A stretch of 64,000 nucleotides of DNA from an uncultured bacterium (GTDB lineage Bacteria > Planctomycetota > UBA1135 > GCA-002686595). The notes under the pieces are model-generated. The model was given only the letters and a program-made list of their open reading frames with translations. It was not told where the DNA came from and did not search any database. The DNA lies in contig CALBMX010000025.1 in the NCBI GenBank assembly GCA_937896235.1, positions 1 through 64,000 of the forward strand, written 5' to 3'. A program made the translations under genes and the position numbers. Below are positions 1-9,049 of this stretch, in pieces; position 1 is the first letter of the stretch; the number at the start of each line of letters is the position of its first letter.

Positions 1-317
1 CCCGTTTGCCGTTTTAACGCCACTCCGAGTTCGCGGCGCGGAGAGTGCTGGAAACAAGCCATTCGACTTCTGGAGTTGGCCCGTTTGCCGTTTTAACGCC
101 ACTCCGAGTTCGCGGCGCGGAGAGTGCTGGAAACAAGCCATTCGACTTCTGGAGTTGGCCCGTTTGCCGTTTTAACGCCACTCCGAGTTCGCGGCGCGGA
201 GAGTGCTGGAAACTAGCCGTTCGGCTTCTGGAGGTGGCCCGTTTACCACTCCTGCCCGCTCCAATCCCGCTTCAACGCCACTCCAAGTTCGCGGCGCATG
301 AGAGTGGTAGAACCTAG
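1..317. repeat. Tandem 79-bp repeat array, cut by the window edge
   Basis: Units begin at 1, 80 and 159. The first two are identical over 79 bp. The third differs at four positions near its end. From 238 to about 317 there is a degenerate fourth copy with an altered first half. Each unit can fold a small hairpin between cactccg and cggagagtg. The period is not a multiple of three, so the open frame across it is not a repeat protein. The units abut directly without spacers, which excludes CRISPR. The array lies just past the 3' end of the hydrolase gene at 355-1854, and upstream copies may be missing. Function unknown. Confidence 0.93.
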
Positions 318-354
318 GTCGCCCCACAAATCGTGTGCGCTTGGTAGCGGGCCT

Positions 355-1854
355 CTACGGCTTCACTTCAAACGTCGTCAAGGTCTTGCCCGCGGGTGTG
401 ACAAGCGACAGCTCGCTCGTCAATGGATCGTGAGTCCAGTTGAGAGAGGGCAACCCGCCCTCGGTGACAACACTTGGCGCGACTGCGTAACCCGTGAGGA
501 TCAGAGTGTCGGTCGTGCTATCCACCGTCGACCAGTTGACTGTCAATTTCGACTTTGCGCTAAGCCCCATGTCCCTGACATCTAAGGCGAGTACGTCGAG
601 ATCCCTGGTCTTCTTGACCGTAACCTGATTGCGGACGGTATTGATCTCTATCCTGTATAACGCGGAGCGCAGATCGGGCTTCTTGCGGACTTCGGTGAAC
701 AGGTAGTTGGCCTCTTGATCCGCACTAAACCAGGCGCTAGCTGGATCCTGCGCTAGAGGCGAGCGGTCGATCCAGTTGAACGCCGCGTTGAGATCCATAG
801 TGGACCAATCGTGGATTGCCGCCTGAGAATTGGACACAAGCTGCATATTCACGCCTGACGCAAGGAGCTCGTTTCCAACCGCCAAGTTGTCTAGTACGAG
901 GTGATTCAACGGGTCGTTCAGGTTGACGTACGTGTACATCGCCAGGTGGCCCAGATTGCGGATCGGCATCTTGTCTAGGTCCAAGATCGAGCTCGAGAAG
1001 ACGCCGGGACTCACGCGCTCATAAGGGAACGCCCCATCTGCGGTGCTCGGCGCTCCGTGAAAGTGGTCGACATCTGCGAGCATAAGCTTCGTCGCCAAGG
1101 TGCCGTTGTTGTACACGTCCACCAGATCCATCGTCCCGGTGTGGTTGATCACCCCGGCAACCCGCAGATCATCTTTGTCCTGCTTGCGCATGGCGTAGCT
1201 TGTCGCCGCGCCTCCGCCCATCGAAAAGCCTACGGTATAGACACGCTGCGGGTCGTACTTGAAGTACTTCTTCACCGTCTTGAGGACGGCGTCCAAGCTC
1301 TCCTGACTTTCGACGTTGCCGTAGTGCGTATCAACAAGCCCGTAGGGCGCGACCATTAGCCATCCGCGCTGCGCACAATATTGAGCGATTTGCGTGTTGA
1401 GGAAGATCTCTTTTTCGGTGTGGCTATAGGAGTGAAAGGCGATCACAAGCGCCCCCGAATCCGGTATCGAGCCGGGCTTCAGAGGGAACTGGAAGGTGAT
1501 GCGTTCCGCGCGCGTCGGGTGTCCCGACGCGGGGGGATAAAAAATCGCTTCAATCGTCGGATCGCCCGTCAAACTGGGGACAATACGCGCCTCAAGATTG
1601 TCTTCCTGCACGACAAACCATCCATATAGTCCCGGCAAGGGCACCTTGACAGGGCCAACTCCTAGAGTTGACGACCACTTGAAGGCGGTGGGTGCAGTCA
1701 CGAGGGGATGCCCGCCAACAGGGCCTTGGTAGCCGCCTCCTGCGCCTTGAGCTCGGGACGCCGCCGGGGTCAAAGCTATGGCAATGCTAGCCAGAACCAA
1801 GCCGGAGAGGCCCTTGGCAAGTGATTGGGGACGAGTTAGGAAGAGGCTAAACAT
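355..1854 (-). CDS. Secreted alpha/beta hydrolase, esterase-like
   Basis: 499 residues. A signal peptide covers residues 1-35, with a hydrophobic stretch ending in an Ala-rich cleavage region. The middle third is an alpha/beta-hydrolase fold. Its nucleophile elbow GFSMGG lies near residue 213, a candidate acid is in the NLNDPLNH segment near 310, and a candidate His is in IHDW near 348. The last 120 residues form a separate beta-rich domain. The upstream gene at 1989-3407 has the same architecture with diverged sequence, so the two look like an old tandem duplication. They are 134 bp apart. The layout resembles secreted PHB-depolymerase or feruloyl-esterase-like enzymes, but the substrate cannot be told. 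The ATG at 1854 is chosen because it directly precedes the signal peptide. Confidence 0.85.
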   Translation of the reverse strand: MFSLFLTRPQSLAKGLSGLVLASIAIALTPAASRAQGAGGGYQGPVGGHPLVTAPTAFKWSSTLGVGPVKVPLPGLYGWFVVQEDNLEARIVPSLTGDPTIEAIFYPPASGHPTRAERITFQFPLKPGSIPDSGALVIAFHSYSHTEKEIFLNTQIAQYCAQRGWLMVAPYGLVDTHYGNVESQESLDAVLKTVKKYFKYDPQRVYTVGFSMGGGAATSYAMRKQDKDDLRVAGVINHTGTMDLVDVYNNGTLATKLMLADVDHFHGAPSTADGAFPYERVSPGVFSSSILDLDKMPIRNLGHLAMYTYVNLNDPLNHLVLDNLAVGNELLASGVNMQLVSNSQAAIHDWSTMDLNAAFNWIDRSPLAQDPASAWFSADQEANYLFTEVRKKPDLRSALYRIEINTVRNQVTVKKTRDLDVLALDVRDMGLSAKSKLTVNWSTVDSTTDTLILTGYAVAPSVVTEGGLPSLNWTHDPLTSELSLVTPAGKTLTTFEVKP

Positions 1855-1988
1855 GGCAGGACTGGCGCTTAGACGTGAAAGGAGTGCGGGGGGTTCCCCT
1901 CCTATCGACGCTCGATCCTACCAAACTTTGTCTAAAGCGGGTTTCGTAGCTCTTAGCAGCCCAGAGCCTCCGCCGCACTTGTTCTAGC

Positions 1989-3407
1989 CTAGGGCTGAAT
2001 CAGCCAGGTGTGGGACTGAATGCTCTGCTCGAAGATCACGACAGTCCCCGTGGTCGGCTCCCAATTCCAAGCGCTGCTGGGGACCCCCGCTCGCAAGACC
2101 TGCTTTGGGGCCTGGGCATATCCGTCAAGCTCGACGGTGTCGGCGAAGAAGTCACCTGCGGACAAGACCACCTCCAGGTCTTTCTCCGTGTCGAGTTGAG
2201 CCAAGTCGGTGTCAACAGAGAACACATCCACGTTCTTAGTGGCCTGCAGGCTCAGTCGATTCGCGGCGATATCGATGGCCCAGTCAAAAGTGGAAAACAC
2301 TCCACTTTGGCCCTGCTCAATATCGAACGCAAAAAACTTGCCGTCTCGATCGGCCAGAGTATGCCCTGACTGAGGGTGCTCTAACACGAATGCGGACAGG
2401 AAGTCGCACGCATCCCTGGCCTTAAGGGTCTTCCAATCGTGCACGCCCGCAGAGGATTTCTTGTAGACCACCGTGCCGCCGATCGAAATCAGGAAATCCT
2501 TAAGGACGATCGATTGATCGACGAGATAGGCGAGCGGGTCTTGGTCCGCGTGAGAGACCATGGTCGGAACGTGCTTCAGGTTCCAGGCTAGGCAAACGTC
2601 TGGATAAACGGCCAGAGTCGTTTTGTCAAACTCGACCACAGAGGAGCGCTGATAGAAAAATGGCGTCTGCCAAGGCTCACCCTCGAACCAGTATTCCAGG
2701 ATGTAGCGCACTGGCGAGTCGAGCTGCCAGGTGTTGAGTTGGGAGACGGAGCCGGTGTGATCAACAATCGCCGCAAGCTGAACTCCGTCGGGATCAAGAT
2801 GGCGCGCCGCGTAGTTTGCAACGGAGCCTCCGCCCATAGAGAAGCCGACGCCGTAGACGCGCTCCGTATCGATCTTCGGGCCAAACATGGACATCAGCCA
2901 CTCGAGGGAGGTCTCACGATTTTCCTGGCTGGCGAGACTGCTGAAGCTCTTCTTCGTGGCCCCCAAAGAGCTGATCATGAACCAGTTGCGATCTGCGCAC
3001 TCCTGGGGATAGCCCGTGTTGTTGTACGGGTCGTCAGCCTTGGACCCAAACTTATGGAAGACCATCAGGAGCGGGTTCTTCTCCGGTAAGAACACACGTG
3101 GAAGCTGGACGACGAAGTTCTCTGCAAAGCCGGTACTGAGCCCTGTCAAAAGGACCTCGATAACCGGCGCCCGTCCGCCGAGTCCAACGCCAAAGGCAAG
3201 GGGCGAGATCACCGTTGCTCCGAAGCCTTGGGCAACAAAGCTGGTTGCTACCGGCAGCGCACCTAGGCTGCGCGGATCATCTTCGCGGTCCGCGGTGTCT
3301 ACCATGGACGTAATCTTTTTCGGGGGTTCCTCCCCCCCTCCGCGTACAGGCTCAACGGAGGTCACCGGAAACTGAATGGAGGCAGCAAGTAAGAGAATGC
3401 TCAGCAT
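1989..3407 (-). CDS. Secreted alpha/beta hydrolase, paralogue of its downstream neighbour
   Basis: 472 residues. The hydrophobic N-terminus MLSILLLAASIQF is a short signal peptide. The catalytic elbow GFSMGGG sits near residue 189. The sequence SHADQDPLAY near 289 probably supplies the acid, and VHDWKT near 324 the histidine. The block from DRNWFM through SQEN to the elbow matches the neighbour at 355-1854, as does the C-terminal beta domain ending in an ELDGYAQAP-like motif. This shows common origin. The enzyme is likely exported and acts on esters or polymers outside the cytoplasm; the substrate is unknown. The 5' leader on the sense strand contains nine consecutive C (3466-3474). Confidence 0.85.
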   Translation of the reverse strand: MLSILLLAASIQFPVTSVEPVRGGGEEPPKKITSMVDTADREDDPRSLGALPVATSFVAQGFGATVISPLAFGVGLGGRAPVIEVLLTGLSTGFAENFVVQLPRVFLPEKNPLLMVFHKFGSKADDPYNNTGYPQECADRNWFMISSLGATKKSFSSLASQENRETSLEWLMSMFGPKIDTERVYGVGFSMGGGSVANYAARHLDPDGVQLAAIVDHTGSVSQLNTWQLDSPVRYILEYWFEGEPWQTPFFYQRSSVVEFDKTTLAVYPDVCLAWNLKHVPTMVSHADQDPLAYLVDQSIVLKDFLISIGGTVVYKKSSAGVHDWKTLKARDACDFLSAFVLEHPQSGHTLADRDGKFFAFDIEQGQSGVFSTFDWAIDIAANRLSLQATKNVDVFSVDTDLAQLDTEKDLEVVLSAGDFFADTVELDGYAQAPKQVLRAGVPSSAWNWEPTTGTVVIFEQSIQSHTWLIQP

Positions 3408-3502
3408 AATTTTAGCAAGGCCACTTCCTAGGAGGGGAACGAGGTGGTCTTTTGCAATCCAGTCAGGGGGGGGGAAGGACGACTCAAGGGATTCAGCTTA
3501 CC

Positions 3503-4477
3503 CTAAGAAAGTCTTTTTCGGATCAATCCATACCTAAGACCCTTTCCAGTAACCAAAAGTTCCGTTGCACCGAGCTTAAGTGCGACTTCACCCAGGCACG
3601 CGAGCCCCGCGGGTAGAACAGAAGCGCGCTCTGCTTCGATGGGTAAGGCCCTACGAGCCGCCAAATCCTTTCCCGCCAGCTCATGCGCCCATTTCCAGGC
3701 CCCCGAGCTTAGAAATCGCCTCCCTTCGGGAACCTTGCGGTCGTGTTTTTCCAAACCGAGCTCCAAGGAGCCCAGATTGCTCGCCGTGCCCCCAAGAGCC
3801 AAGAGGAGGGGCTCTTTAGGCGGGCCTCCGGATCGATGGCCTCCGGCAACCGAACCGAGAGTTTTCGATTTCCCGAGCTCGCAGAAGGCCTCCTTCACCG
3901 CTCTCTCCAGTCCATCCCAGTCGCCGCCCCCGGGGCTCAAGCCGTCCGTAGCGAAGGCTTCGGTCAAGACGACCCCACCCAGGGGGAAGGAGGCCACCCA
4001 GCGCCCCCCGTCGGTCACGACCTCCGTACTTCCCCCACCGACATCTACAACGACGACGTCTTCCAAGCTCATCTCCAGGCCGATCGTCGCGGCGATCCAG
4101 CCGACCTCCGCCTCTTCCAGCTCACTGATCACCGTAATCTCTAAGCCGAGCTCCTCTCGCGCTCGCTGAACGATCACATCCGCATTCTTCGCGCGCCGCA
4201 TCGCAGCGGTCCCCGCAATGAATAGAGACGCAACGCCGAGCTCACGAGCACGCTCTTGGAAGTTGGCGAGAGCAGCGATTGTGCGATCCATACCCGCCTG
4301 GCTGAGAGCTCCCGTCTTCGCCAGTCCCTCCCCGAGACGCGGAACCTCACAGAGGTCAGAGACGACTTCGATTTCGCCCCGCTCGTCGCGCCTCCCCACA
4401 AGCATGAGGCAGGAATAAGTGCCTAGGTCGACAACACCGTGGAGGAGACTCGAATCGGAGACTGGCAATATTTTCAT
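3503..4477 (-). CDS. Ppx/GppA family phosphatase
   Basis: 324 residues, the size of a single ASKHA-fold Ppx/GppA module without the C-terminal HD domain of E. coli Ppx. The N-terminal phosphate loop GVVDLGTYSCLML is at about 14-26, the connecting motif GTAAMRRAKN near 90, and the second phosphate-binding loop VVDVGGGSTEV near 145. Family members remove phosphate from polyphosphate or convert pppGpp to ppGpp in the cytoplasm; which one applies cannot be decided here. A run of seven C lies 9-15 bases before the ATG and no Shine-Dalgarno motif is seen. The next upstream gene ends 36 bp away on the same strand, so co-transcription is possible. Confidence 0.9.
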   Translation of the reverse strand: MKILPVSDSSLLHGVVDLGTYSCLMLVGRRDERGEIEVVSDLCEVPRLGEGLAKTGALSQAGMDRTIAALANFQERARELGVASLFIAGTAAMRRAKNADVIVQRAREELGLEITVISELEEAEVGWIAATIGLEMSLEDVVVVDVGGGSTEVVTDGGRWVASFPLGGVVLTEAFATDGLSPGGGDWDGLERAVKEAFCELGKSKTLGSVAGGHRSGGPPKEPLLLALGGTASNLGSLELGLEKHDRKVPEGRRFLSSGAWKWAHELAGKDLAARRALPIEAERASVLPAGLACLGEVALKLGATELLVTGKGLRYGLIRKRLS

Positions 4478-4513
4478 TGACGGCCGGGGGGGCTATTTTG
4501 ATCGCAATCGCTT

Positions 4514-7144
4514 TCAAGGACGTTTGGAGGCAAGCTTCACCGTTGTGCTCATCTTGAGTGCATCAACAACAAGAGGAGTAGTGTAGCGCTTGTATCCATC
4601 TCGATCGACACGAAGTCGCCAAGAGCCGAGCGGCACGCCCGAGATGCGATAGCGTCCCTCTCCCATCGACTTGGCCTTGAACGCTGTGACCTCTTCACCG
4701 AAGCCGCCCATGTTCACTGCGACACCCAGCAGCTTGACGCTCGCCTTCGATAGCGTTTGGCTACCTTTCTGATTCTTGACGGTCACGGTTAGGGTGGCTC
4801 CAGGATCAAGCCGCACGAGTCCAAGGGGATAGTTCTCACCTGGAACGAGTTCAAGCTCGATCAACTTCGGAGCACAGTCCCTCGCACTCAAGATAATCCG
4901 AACAGGGCCCGGTGCAAGTCCAGAGGCGTGCACCTCACTTCCATCCAAGATCACCATCCCATTGAGGCCCTTGACCTCGAGATCCTCCGGGACCAGCCCG
5001 GTCTGGCTCGCGATCGCGACGAATGTCACGGAGCACGTGTCGACTCGATCTCGCCGCTGGACAACGACCTCCATCGTCTCCTCCGAGGAGGCGCTGAGCT
5101 CGTCCATAACTCGAGGCGCCGTACGCACGAGCTCCCAGTCCGAACTCACCGGTGATAAGTAATAGGCACCTGGCAAGAGACCCTCCAAACGAAAGCGTCC
5201 GAACTCATCCGCGTGTGTTAGGCGCGCCTCCGCACCCGACTTCTCGGCGGTGCGCTTTTGCCCCGCTTTGCGATTTTCCCGCTCGACGTCCGGGTCGTCA
5301 AACGAAGCGCGAATGCGCAATCCCGAGACCGCCGCTCCGCTCTCATCCACGACGATCCCCGCGAAGCTCATGGCCTTTACCAGGGACAGGTCCACGCCCT
5401 CTTGATCCGAGTCGCCCACGACTACCGCGAGGGATTCATCGATGTACCCCTCGCAAGATGCCTCCAAGCGGAATGCGCCCCCGATCAGGGGACCGATTTC
5501 GTAGCTGCCGTCCTGCTCCGAGTAGCCGACCTGCAAGGTGTGCTCCTTACCATCGGACGAGAACTTCGCTTGGATCCGGGCTCCGGACAGGTGGTCGCCC
5601 ACCGCATCTAGAGCGCCCGCAACGCGCACATGGCCGCGGAGGTAGCGCGGAGCCTCGAACCGCAAGGAGACGCCGCTGCGCGCCTCTCCGGGCGCCACGG
5701 GGGCGATGGTGGACCACATCGGGGCCGGAGCGTCTTCGCTGGGCGGTGCTGTCGCCACTGCGTACAGCTCTTCGCCAACGGGGACGACCCCCAGGAAGAA
5801 CGCGCCGTCGTCGCCCGTCACCACTGGCCCTTGGAATAGTCTGGAGTCGCCGTCGTCCTGCACTTGGGTGTCCAGGGAGTTGAAGAGGCCGCTCTTGTCC
5901 TTGCGCCGCACAACGGAAACGCGGGCACCTGGCATCGGACTGCCCTGCGAGTCGAGCACGTGCCCAGACAAGCTGCCCGGAGCCTGCACCTTGAACTCCT
6001 GCTCCATCCGATCGCCGCTCGCGTCCACCTCTACCTGAAAGCTCGGCTTGGCTCCCCACGGCGTCTCCAAGACGAGCCGGTGCCTACCCGGAGCGATCCC
6101 CTCCACACGAAATGCGCCGCCTTCCGCGACGACAGCGGTGAGCTCGCGCTCTTCGCGGAGAACCGTGGGTAGCCCTTTATCGCGGGGAGAGAGGGTGAGC
6201 TCGATAAGCTCAAGCAACCGATTCGCCTCGTCCGTCGCGGGGGTTTCACTCCACGACAACATGCCGTCGAGAGTCGCGCCTTGCGCGCAGACCAACTCGA
6301 CAAACTTGGACTCGCCACCTTCGACATGAACTCCGGATTCGAGCCTTCCTGTCCAAGCTCCGGCGAATGCGCATAACGAATAGTTCCCGGGGCCGAGGTC
6401 CTCAAATTCAAACTGCCCGCGCTCATCGACGAGTGCGGTTGTTCGGGGCCAGTCCTTCCCGCCCTTCGAGGTCTCCCGCCAAAGGTCAACGCGCGTCGGC
6501 TCGTCCGCATCGGCATCCACGGGGGGAACCGGAGACAGGTGCCCCCGGATTTTGGCGGAGGGCAGAAGCTCGAATTCCGCCTCGGGCTCAAGCTCGAGCG
6601 CCGCCATGGTGAGGTCGAGGTAAGAGGCGTGCTCTACGCGCAAGTCCGCGGGCAAACCCTCAAACCAGTCCACCTCGAAAAAACCGTCTTCGTTGGAGAC
6701 CCCCTCCGAGCGTCGGTCTCCAGCTGTCAGAATGACAATAGCGTCCGCAATCTCGCCACGAAGGACGCCGTCGCGAAGGCGGCCTCTCCAAGAGAATGGG
6801 ACGCCCCCCGGCGAGGAGGCGAAGACCGCCTCACGCGCACTCACCAGACTCGAGGAGCCGACACTCGCACCGAAGCCCGCCTCTGCCGAAGTGCCCAACG
6901 CACTCTTCGCTGCGCGCCCTTGAGCGGCCTGTGCTCCGCGCAGCGCAGTCGACCGACTGCCCTTGGAGGGCCCGCTCTCTTCCCGATCGACATACATGCC
7001 ATTCGAAGGCGCGCCCGACTCGATCGAGCCGGCTCCATCTAGCCCGCTTTTGCCGTCAACCCCATCGGCTGCGAGCGTCCAATAGGTCGCTAGAGATAAA
7101 ATTGCGGCCAGTGCAATCAGCAGGAGAGAGTGGGGTCGAATCAT
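4514..7144 (-). CDS. Exported protein with repeated carboxypeptidase-regulatory-like domains
   Basis: 876 residues. The N-terminus has one hydrophobic segment (about 5-25), either a signal peptide or an anchor. A Ser/Ala/Gly-rich linker runs to about residue 110. The rest is a string of about seven or eight transthyretin-like beta sandwiches of 70-100 residues. Each carries the pattern G-x-V..A-x-V followed by D-x-G-x-F/Y and L-x-P-G-x-Y/R, for example DERGQFEFEDLGPGNYSL and DEFGRFRLEGLLPGAYYL. Such modules are usually structural or adhesive and have no enzyme motif. There is no sorting motif or lipobox. It may coat or bridge the envelope; the role is inferred only. Only 46 bp separate it from the next upstream gene on the same strand. 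Confidence 0.85.
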   Translation of the reverse strand: MIRPHSLLLIALAAILSLATYWTLAADGVDGKSGLDGAGSIESGAPSNGMYVDREESGPSKGSRSTALRGAQAAQGRAAKSALGTSAEAGFGASVGSSSLVSAREAVFASSPGGVPFSWRGRLRDGVLRGEIADAIVILTAGDRRSEGVSNEDGFFEVDWFEGLPADLRVEHASYLDLTMAALELEPEAEFELLPSAKIRGHLSPVPPVDADADEPTRVDLWRETSKGGKDWPRTTALVDERGQFEFEDLGPGNYSLCAFAGAWTGRLESGVHVEGGESKFVELVCAQGATLDGMLSWSETPATDEANRLLELIELTLSPRDKGLPTVLREERELTAVVAEGGAFRVEGIAPGRHRLVLETPWGAKPSFQVEVDASGDRMEQEFKVQAPGSLSGHVLDSQGSPMPGARVSVVRRKDKSGLFNSLDTQVQDDGDSRLFQGPVVTGDDGAFFLGVVPVGEELYAVATAPPSEDAPAPMWSTIAPVAPGEARSGVSLRFEAPRYLRGHVRVAGALDAVGDHLSGARIQAKFSSDGKEHTLQVGYSEQDGSYEIGPLIGGAFRLEASCEGYIDESLAVVVGDSDQEGVDLSLVKAMSFAGIVVDESGAAVSGLRIRASFDDPDVERENRKAGQKRTAEKSGAEARLTHADEFGRFRLEGLLPGAYYLSPVSSDWELVRTAPRVMDELSASSEETMEVVVQRRDRVDTCSVTFVAIASQTGLVPEDLEVKGLNGMVILDGSEVHASGLAPGPVRIILSARDCAPKLIELELVPGENYPLGLVRLDPGATLTVTVKNQKGSQTLSKASVKLLGVAVNMGGFGEEVTAFKAKSMGEGRYRISGVPLGSWRLRVDRDGYKRYTTPLVVDALKMSTTVKLASKRP

Positions 7145-7190
7145 GGGTAAACAAGCCTATCTCCCCTAATGCCGATCCGGGGGTTCCAGC

Positions 7191-8183
7191 TTAACTTTGG
7201 AGTGGCTTTTCCAAGGGCACCCTCGATTTTTGGCACTCCCCGAACTCGGGGAATGCACCGTAACAGCGGCCCGCCATGTTGAACACCTGGATGCGGTCCC
7301 CATCCCGGTCGAGCACGAGGATCCTCCGGCGGCGATCGACCTCGGCTTCGCTCTCGTGAGGCCAAGGGCGGATTTCTTCAACCACAACATCGACGGGGTG
7401 CGAGATCCTCCCCTCCTCGGTGCCTGTCGCTGCGAGCTGGCACAGCGGCTTACCTCGCTCTGAGACCAAAAACAGCCCCGTGTTTGCGCTGGCGCATCCC
7501 TCCGTAGACTCTTCGACGACCACAACGACGCGCCCATCTCCAACGGGCGCAAGCGCGCGCGGGATCCCCTCTGGTTCCAAGGCGCGGTCACTTAGCCTCC
7601 CCCCATCAAAGCAGAAGTGAAACTCTCCGTCGCGGAAGACCTGTATGCGCCGCGCGCCCGCCTCTACCACCCAAAGAATATTGCGAAACGAGGTCAAGCC
7701 AGAGATGCGATCAAACGGCGCCTTGGGATTCCCTAGGCTCCGCAAGACCAGCAGACGGTGGCCATTTGCCAAATAGAGCCCGACTGCGCCCACGCTCTTC
7801 CCCGAGGTAGCAACAAACACACCGGTCCACTTCGAGGTCTCGGCAAGAGCTATGCCGATAGGAGCCGCTGCGCTGCTAGCTGACAACAGGACACTCATTG
7901 GCGCTTCGAGTTTCCCCGGAGCGGGAGCGAAATCCGCACCCTCTCTCCCAAACAGGTTCGCACAACGTACGCGACCGGATTGGACGTCGGCCATCCATAG
8001 CTTACGGTCGCTATCGACAGCGAGCCCGGCAAGGGCAACACCACTCGCCCCCTGCATCGGCGGCAGATGAAAGCCCGCTTCGAGCTGCCGCCCATCGAGG
8101 TCGAAAACGAGGACCTCACCGCCACTTGTGTAGCGACCTACAAACAGGACTCCCTCGTGAAGTGCCAAGGCCCCGGTACTCAC
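7191..8183 (-). CDS. NHL/beta-propeller-like protein
   Basis: 330 residues without a clear signal peptide. The sequence repeats beta-propeller blades of the NHL type: VFDLDGRQ, LAVDSDRKLWMADVQSGRV, LTSFRNILWVVEAGARRIQVF, VLDRDGDRIQVFNMAGR. Four to six blades can be counted. There is no catalytic signature, so a binding or scaffolding role is most likely. The GTG start at 8183 overlaps the TGA stop of the metallophosphoesterase by four bases (GTGA), so it is the third gene of a translationally coupled set after a sulfatase-like lipoprotein and that enzyme. The absence of an export signal is odd if it works with the lipoprotein. Confidence 0.75.
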   Translation of the reverse strand: MSTGALALHEGVLFVGRYTSGGEVLVFDLDGRQLEAGFHLPPMQGASGVALAGLAVDSDRKLWMADVQSGRVRCANLFGREGADFAPAPGKLEAPMSVLLSASSAAAPIGIALAETSKWTGVFVATSGKSVGAVGLYLANGHRLLVLRSLGNPKAPFDRISGLTSFRNILWVVEAGARRIQVFRDGEFHFCFDGGRLSDRALEPEGIPRALAPVGDGRVVVVVEESTEGCASANTGLFLVSERGKPLCQLAATGTEEGRISHPVDVVVEEIRPWPHESEAEVDRRRRILVLDRDGDRIQVFNMAGRCYGAFPEFGECQKSRVPLEKPLQS

Positions 8184-9049
8184 GCGTCCACCTTTGGAGC
8201 CGTTAGGCGAACCAGGACGATCTCGGGCCGAACGCGCACGCGCAGCGGAACTCCAATGACGCCAATCCCGTGGCTTGTAATCAGCGGAACTCCGTCGACA
8301 TCGACGCGATCGCCAGGGTGATGCGGGCCGAGGTCGCGTAAAACCGGTAGATCGATCTGTCGACCGTGGGTGTGCCCCGATAGCACAAGCCCGGTCACCG
8401 GAGAGAGCAGTGCGCGAGCCCCGCTTGGATTGTGAGAGAGGACAACCTCAAAATCGCAATCCCGAAGCTCCTCGCGAGCAGGTTGGATGTCTAGGCTCTT
8501 TGCCTCTTCCAAATCTTCCACGCCGAGCAGAACCAGCGGAGAGTCAGGTCCCAGGGGGCGGACCGACTCGTTGCGCAAAAAGTGAATCCCACGCAGCTCA
8601 TAAGTGGCTGCGATTTCACTCTCGCGACGGTGTCGGTAGTCGTGATTACCAAAGACGGCATAGAAGCCGAACCGCGCGCGAATCCTCGCAAGGTCCTCAA
8701 TCACAAGCAGGGACTCGTCGGCATTGCGAGAGATCAGGTCACCAGTAAAGACGACGAGGTCCGGCTCCAAATCATTGACTGCATCGGCGATCGCGCCCAA
8801 ATCGCCCTCGCGCAAGAAGGCGCCGGCGTGGATGTCCGAGAGTTGAACAATAGAGACGCCATCCAGAGCGGAGCAGTGAGGTGGTAAAGCCACGAGCTCC
8901 TCCCGCACATCAAACCGCCCCGGCCGCAGGTTGAGGCTGCGATAAAAGGCACGCCCCCCCAGCATGCGGGCTAAGGTCTCTGCCGCTTTAAAAACAAACA
9001 GGCGCAAGGTGCTGTGACGGCGCGGCGGTTGGCGAAGATTCGAACTCAC
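8180..9049 (-). CDS. Metallophosphoesterase, YkuE-like
   Basis: 289 residues. All five metal-ligand blocks of calcineurin-like phosphoesterases are visible in order: SDIHAG (about residue 72), GDLI (about 101), GNHDYRH (about 134), LSHNP (about 204) and SGHTHG (about 226). This is the YkuE-type arrangement, whose members hydrolyse phosphoesters such as nucleotide sugars or lipid A precursors at the membrane. An amphipathic, basic N-terminus (about 1-40) could associate with the membrane. The GTG start overlaps the stop of the sulfatase-like gene (GTGA), and its own stop overlaps the start of the propeller gene. Substrate unknown; the pairing suggests an envelope phosphoester. Confidence 0.92.
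   Translation of the reverse strand: MSSNLRQPPRRHSTLRLFVFKAAETLARMLGGRAFYRSLNLRPGRFDVREELVALPPHCSALDGVSIVQLSDIHAGAFLREGDLGAIADAVNDLEPDLVVFTGDLISRNADESLLVIEDLARIRARFGFYAVFGNHDYRHRRESEIAATYELRGIHFLRNESVRPLGPDSPLVLLGVEDLEEAKSLDIQPAREELRDCDFEVVLSHNPSGARALLSPVTGLVLSGHTHGRQIDLPVLRDLGPHHPGDRVDVDGVPLITSHGIGVIGVPLRVRVRPEIVLVRLTAPKVDA

Noticed and set aside
1-317. CRISPR array
   Set aside because: Units abut with no variable spacers and are 79 bp long, so this is a plain tandem repeat.
5152-5883. 243-residue + strand frame
   Set aside because: Opposite the repeated-domain protein, with Arg/Pro/Ser composition typical of antisense reading.
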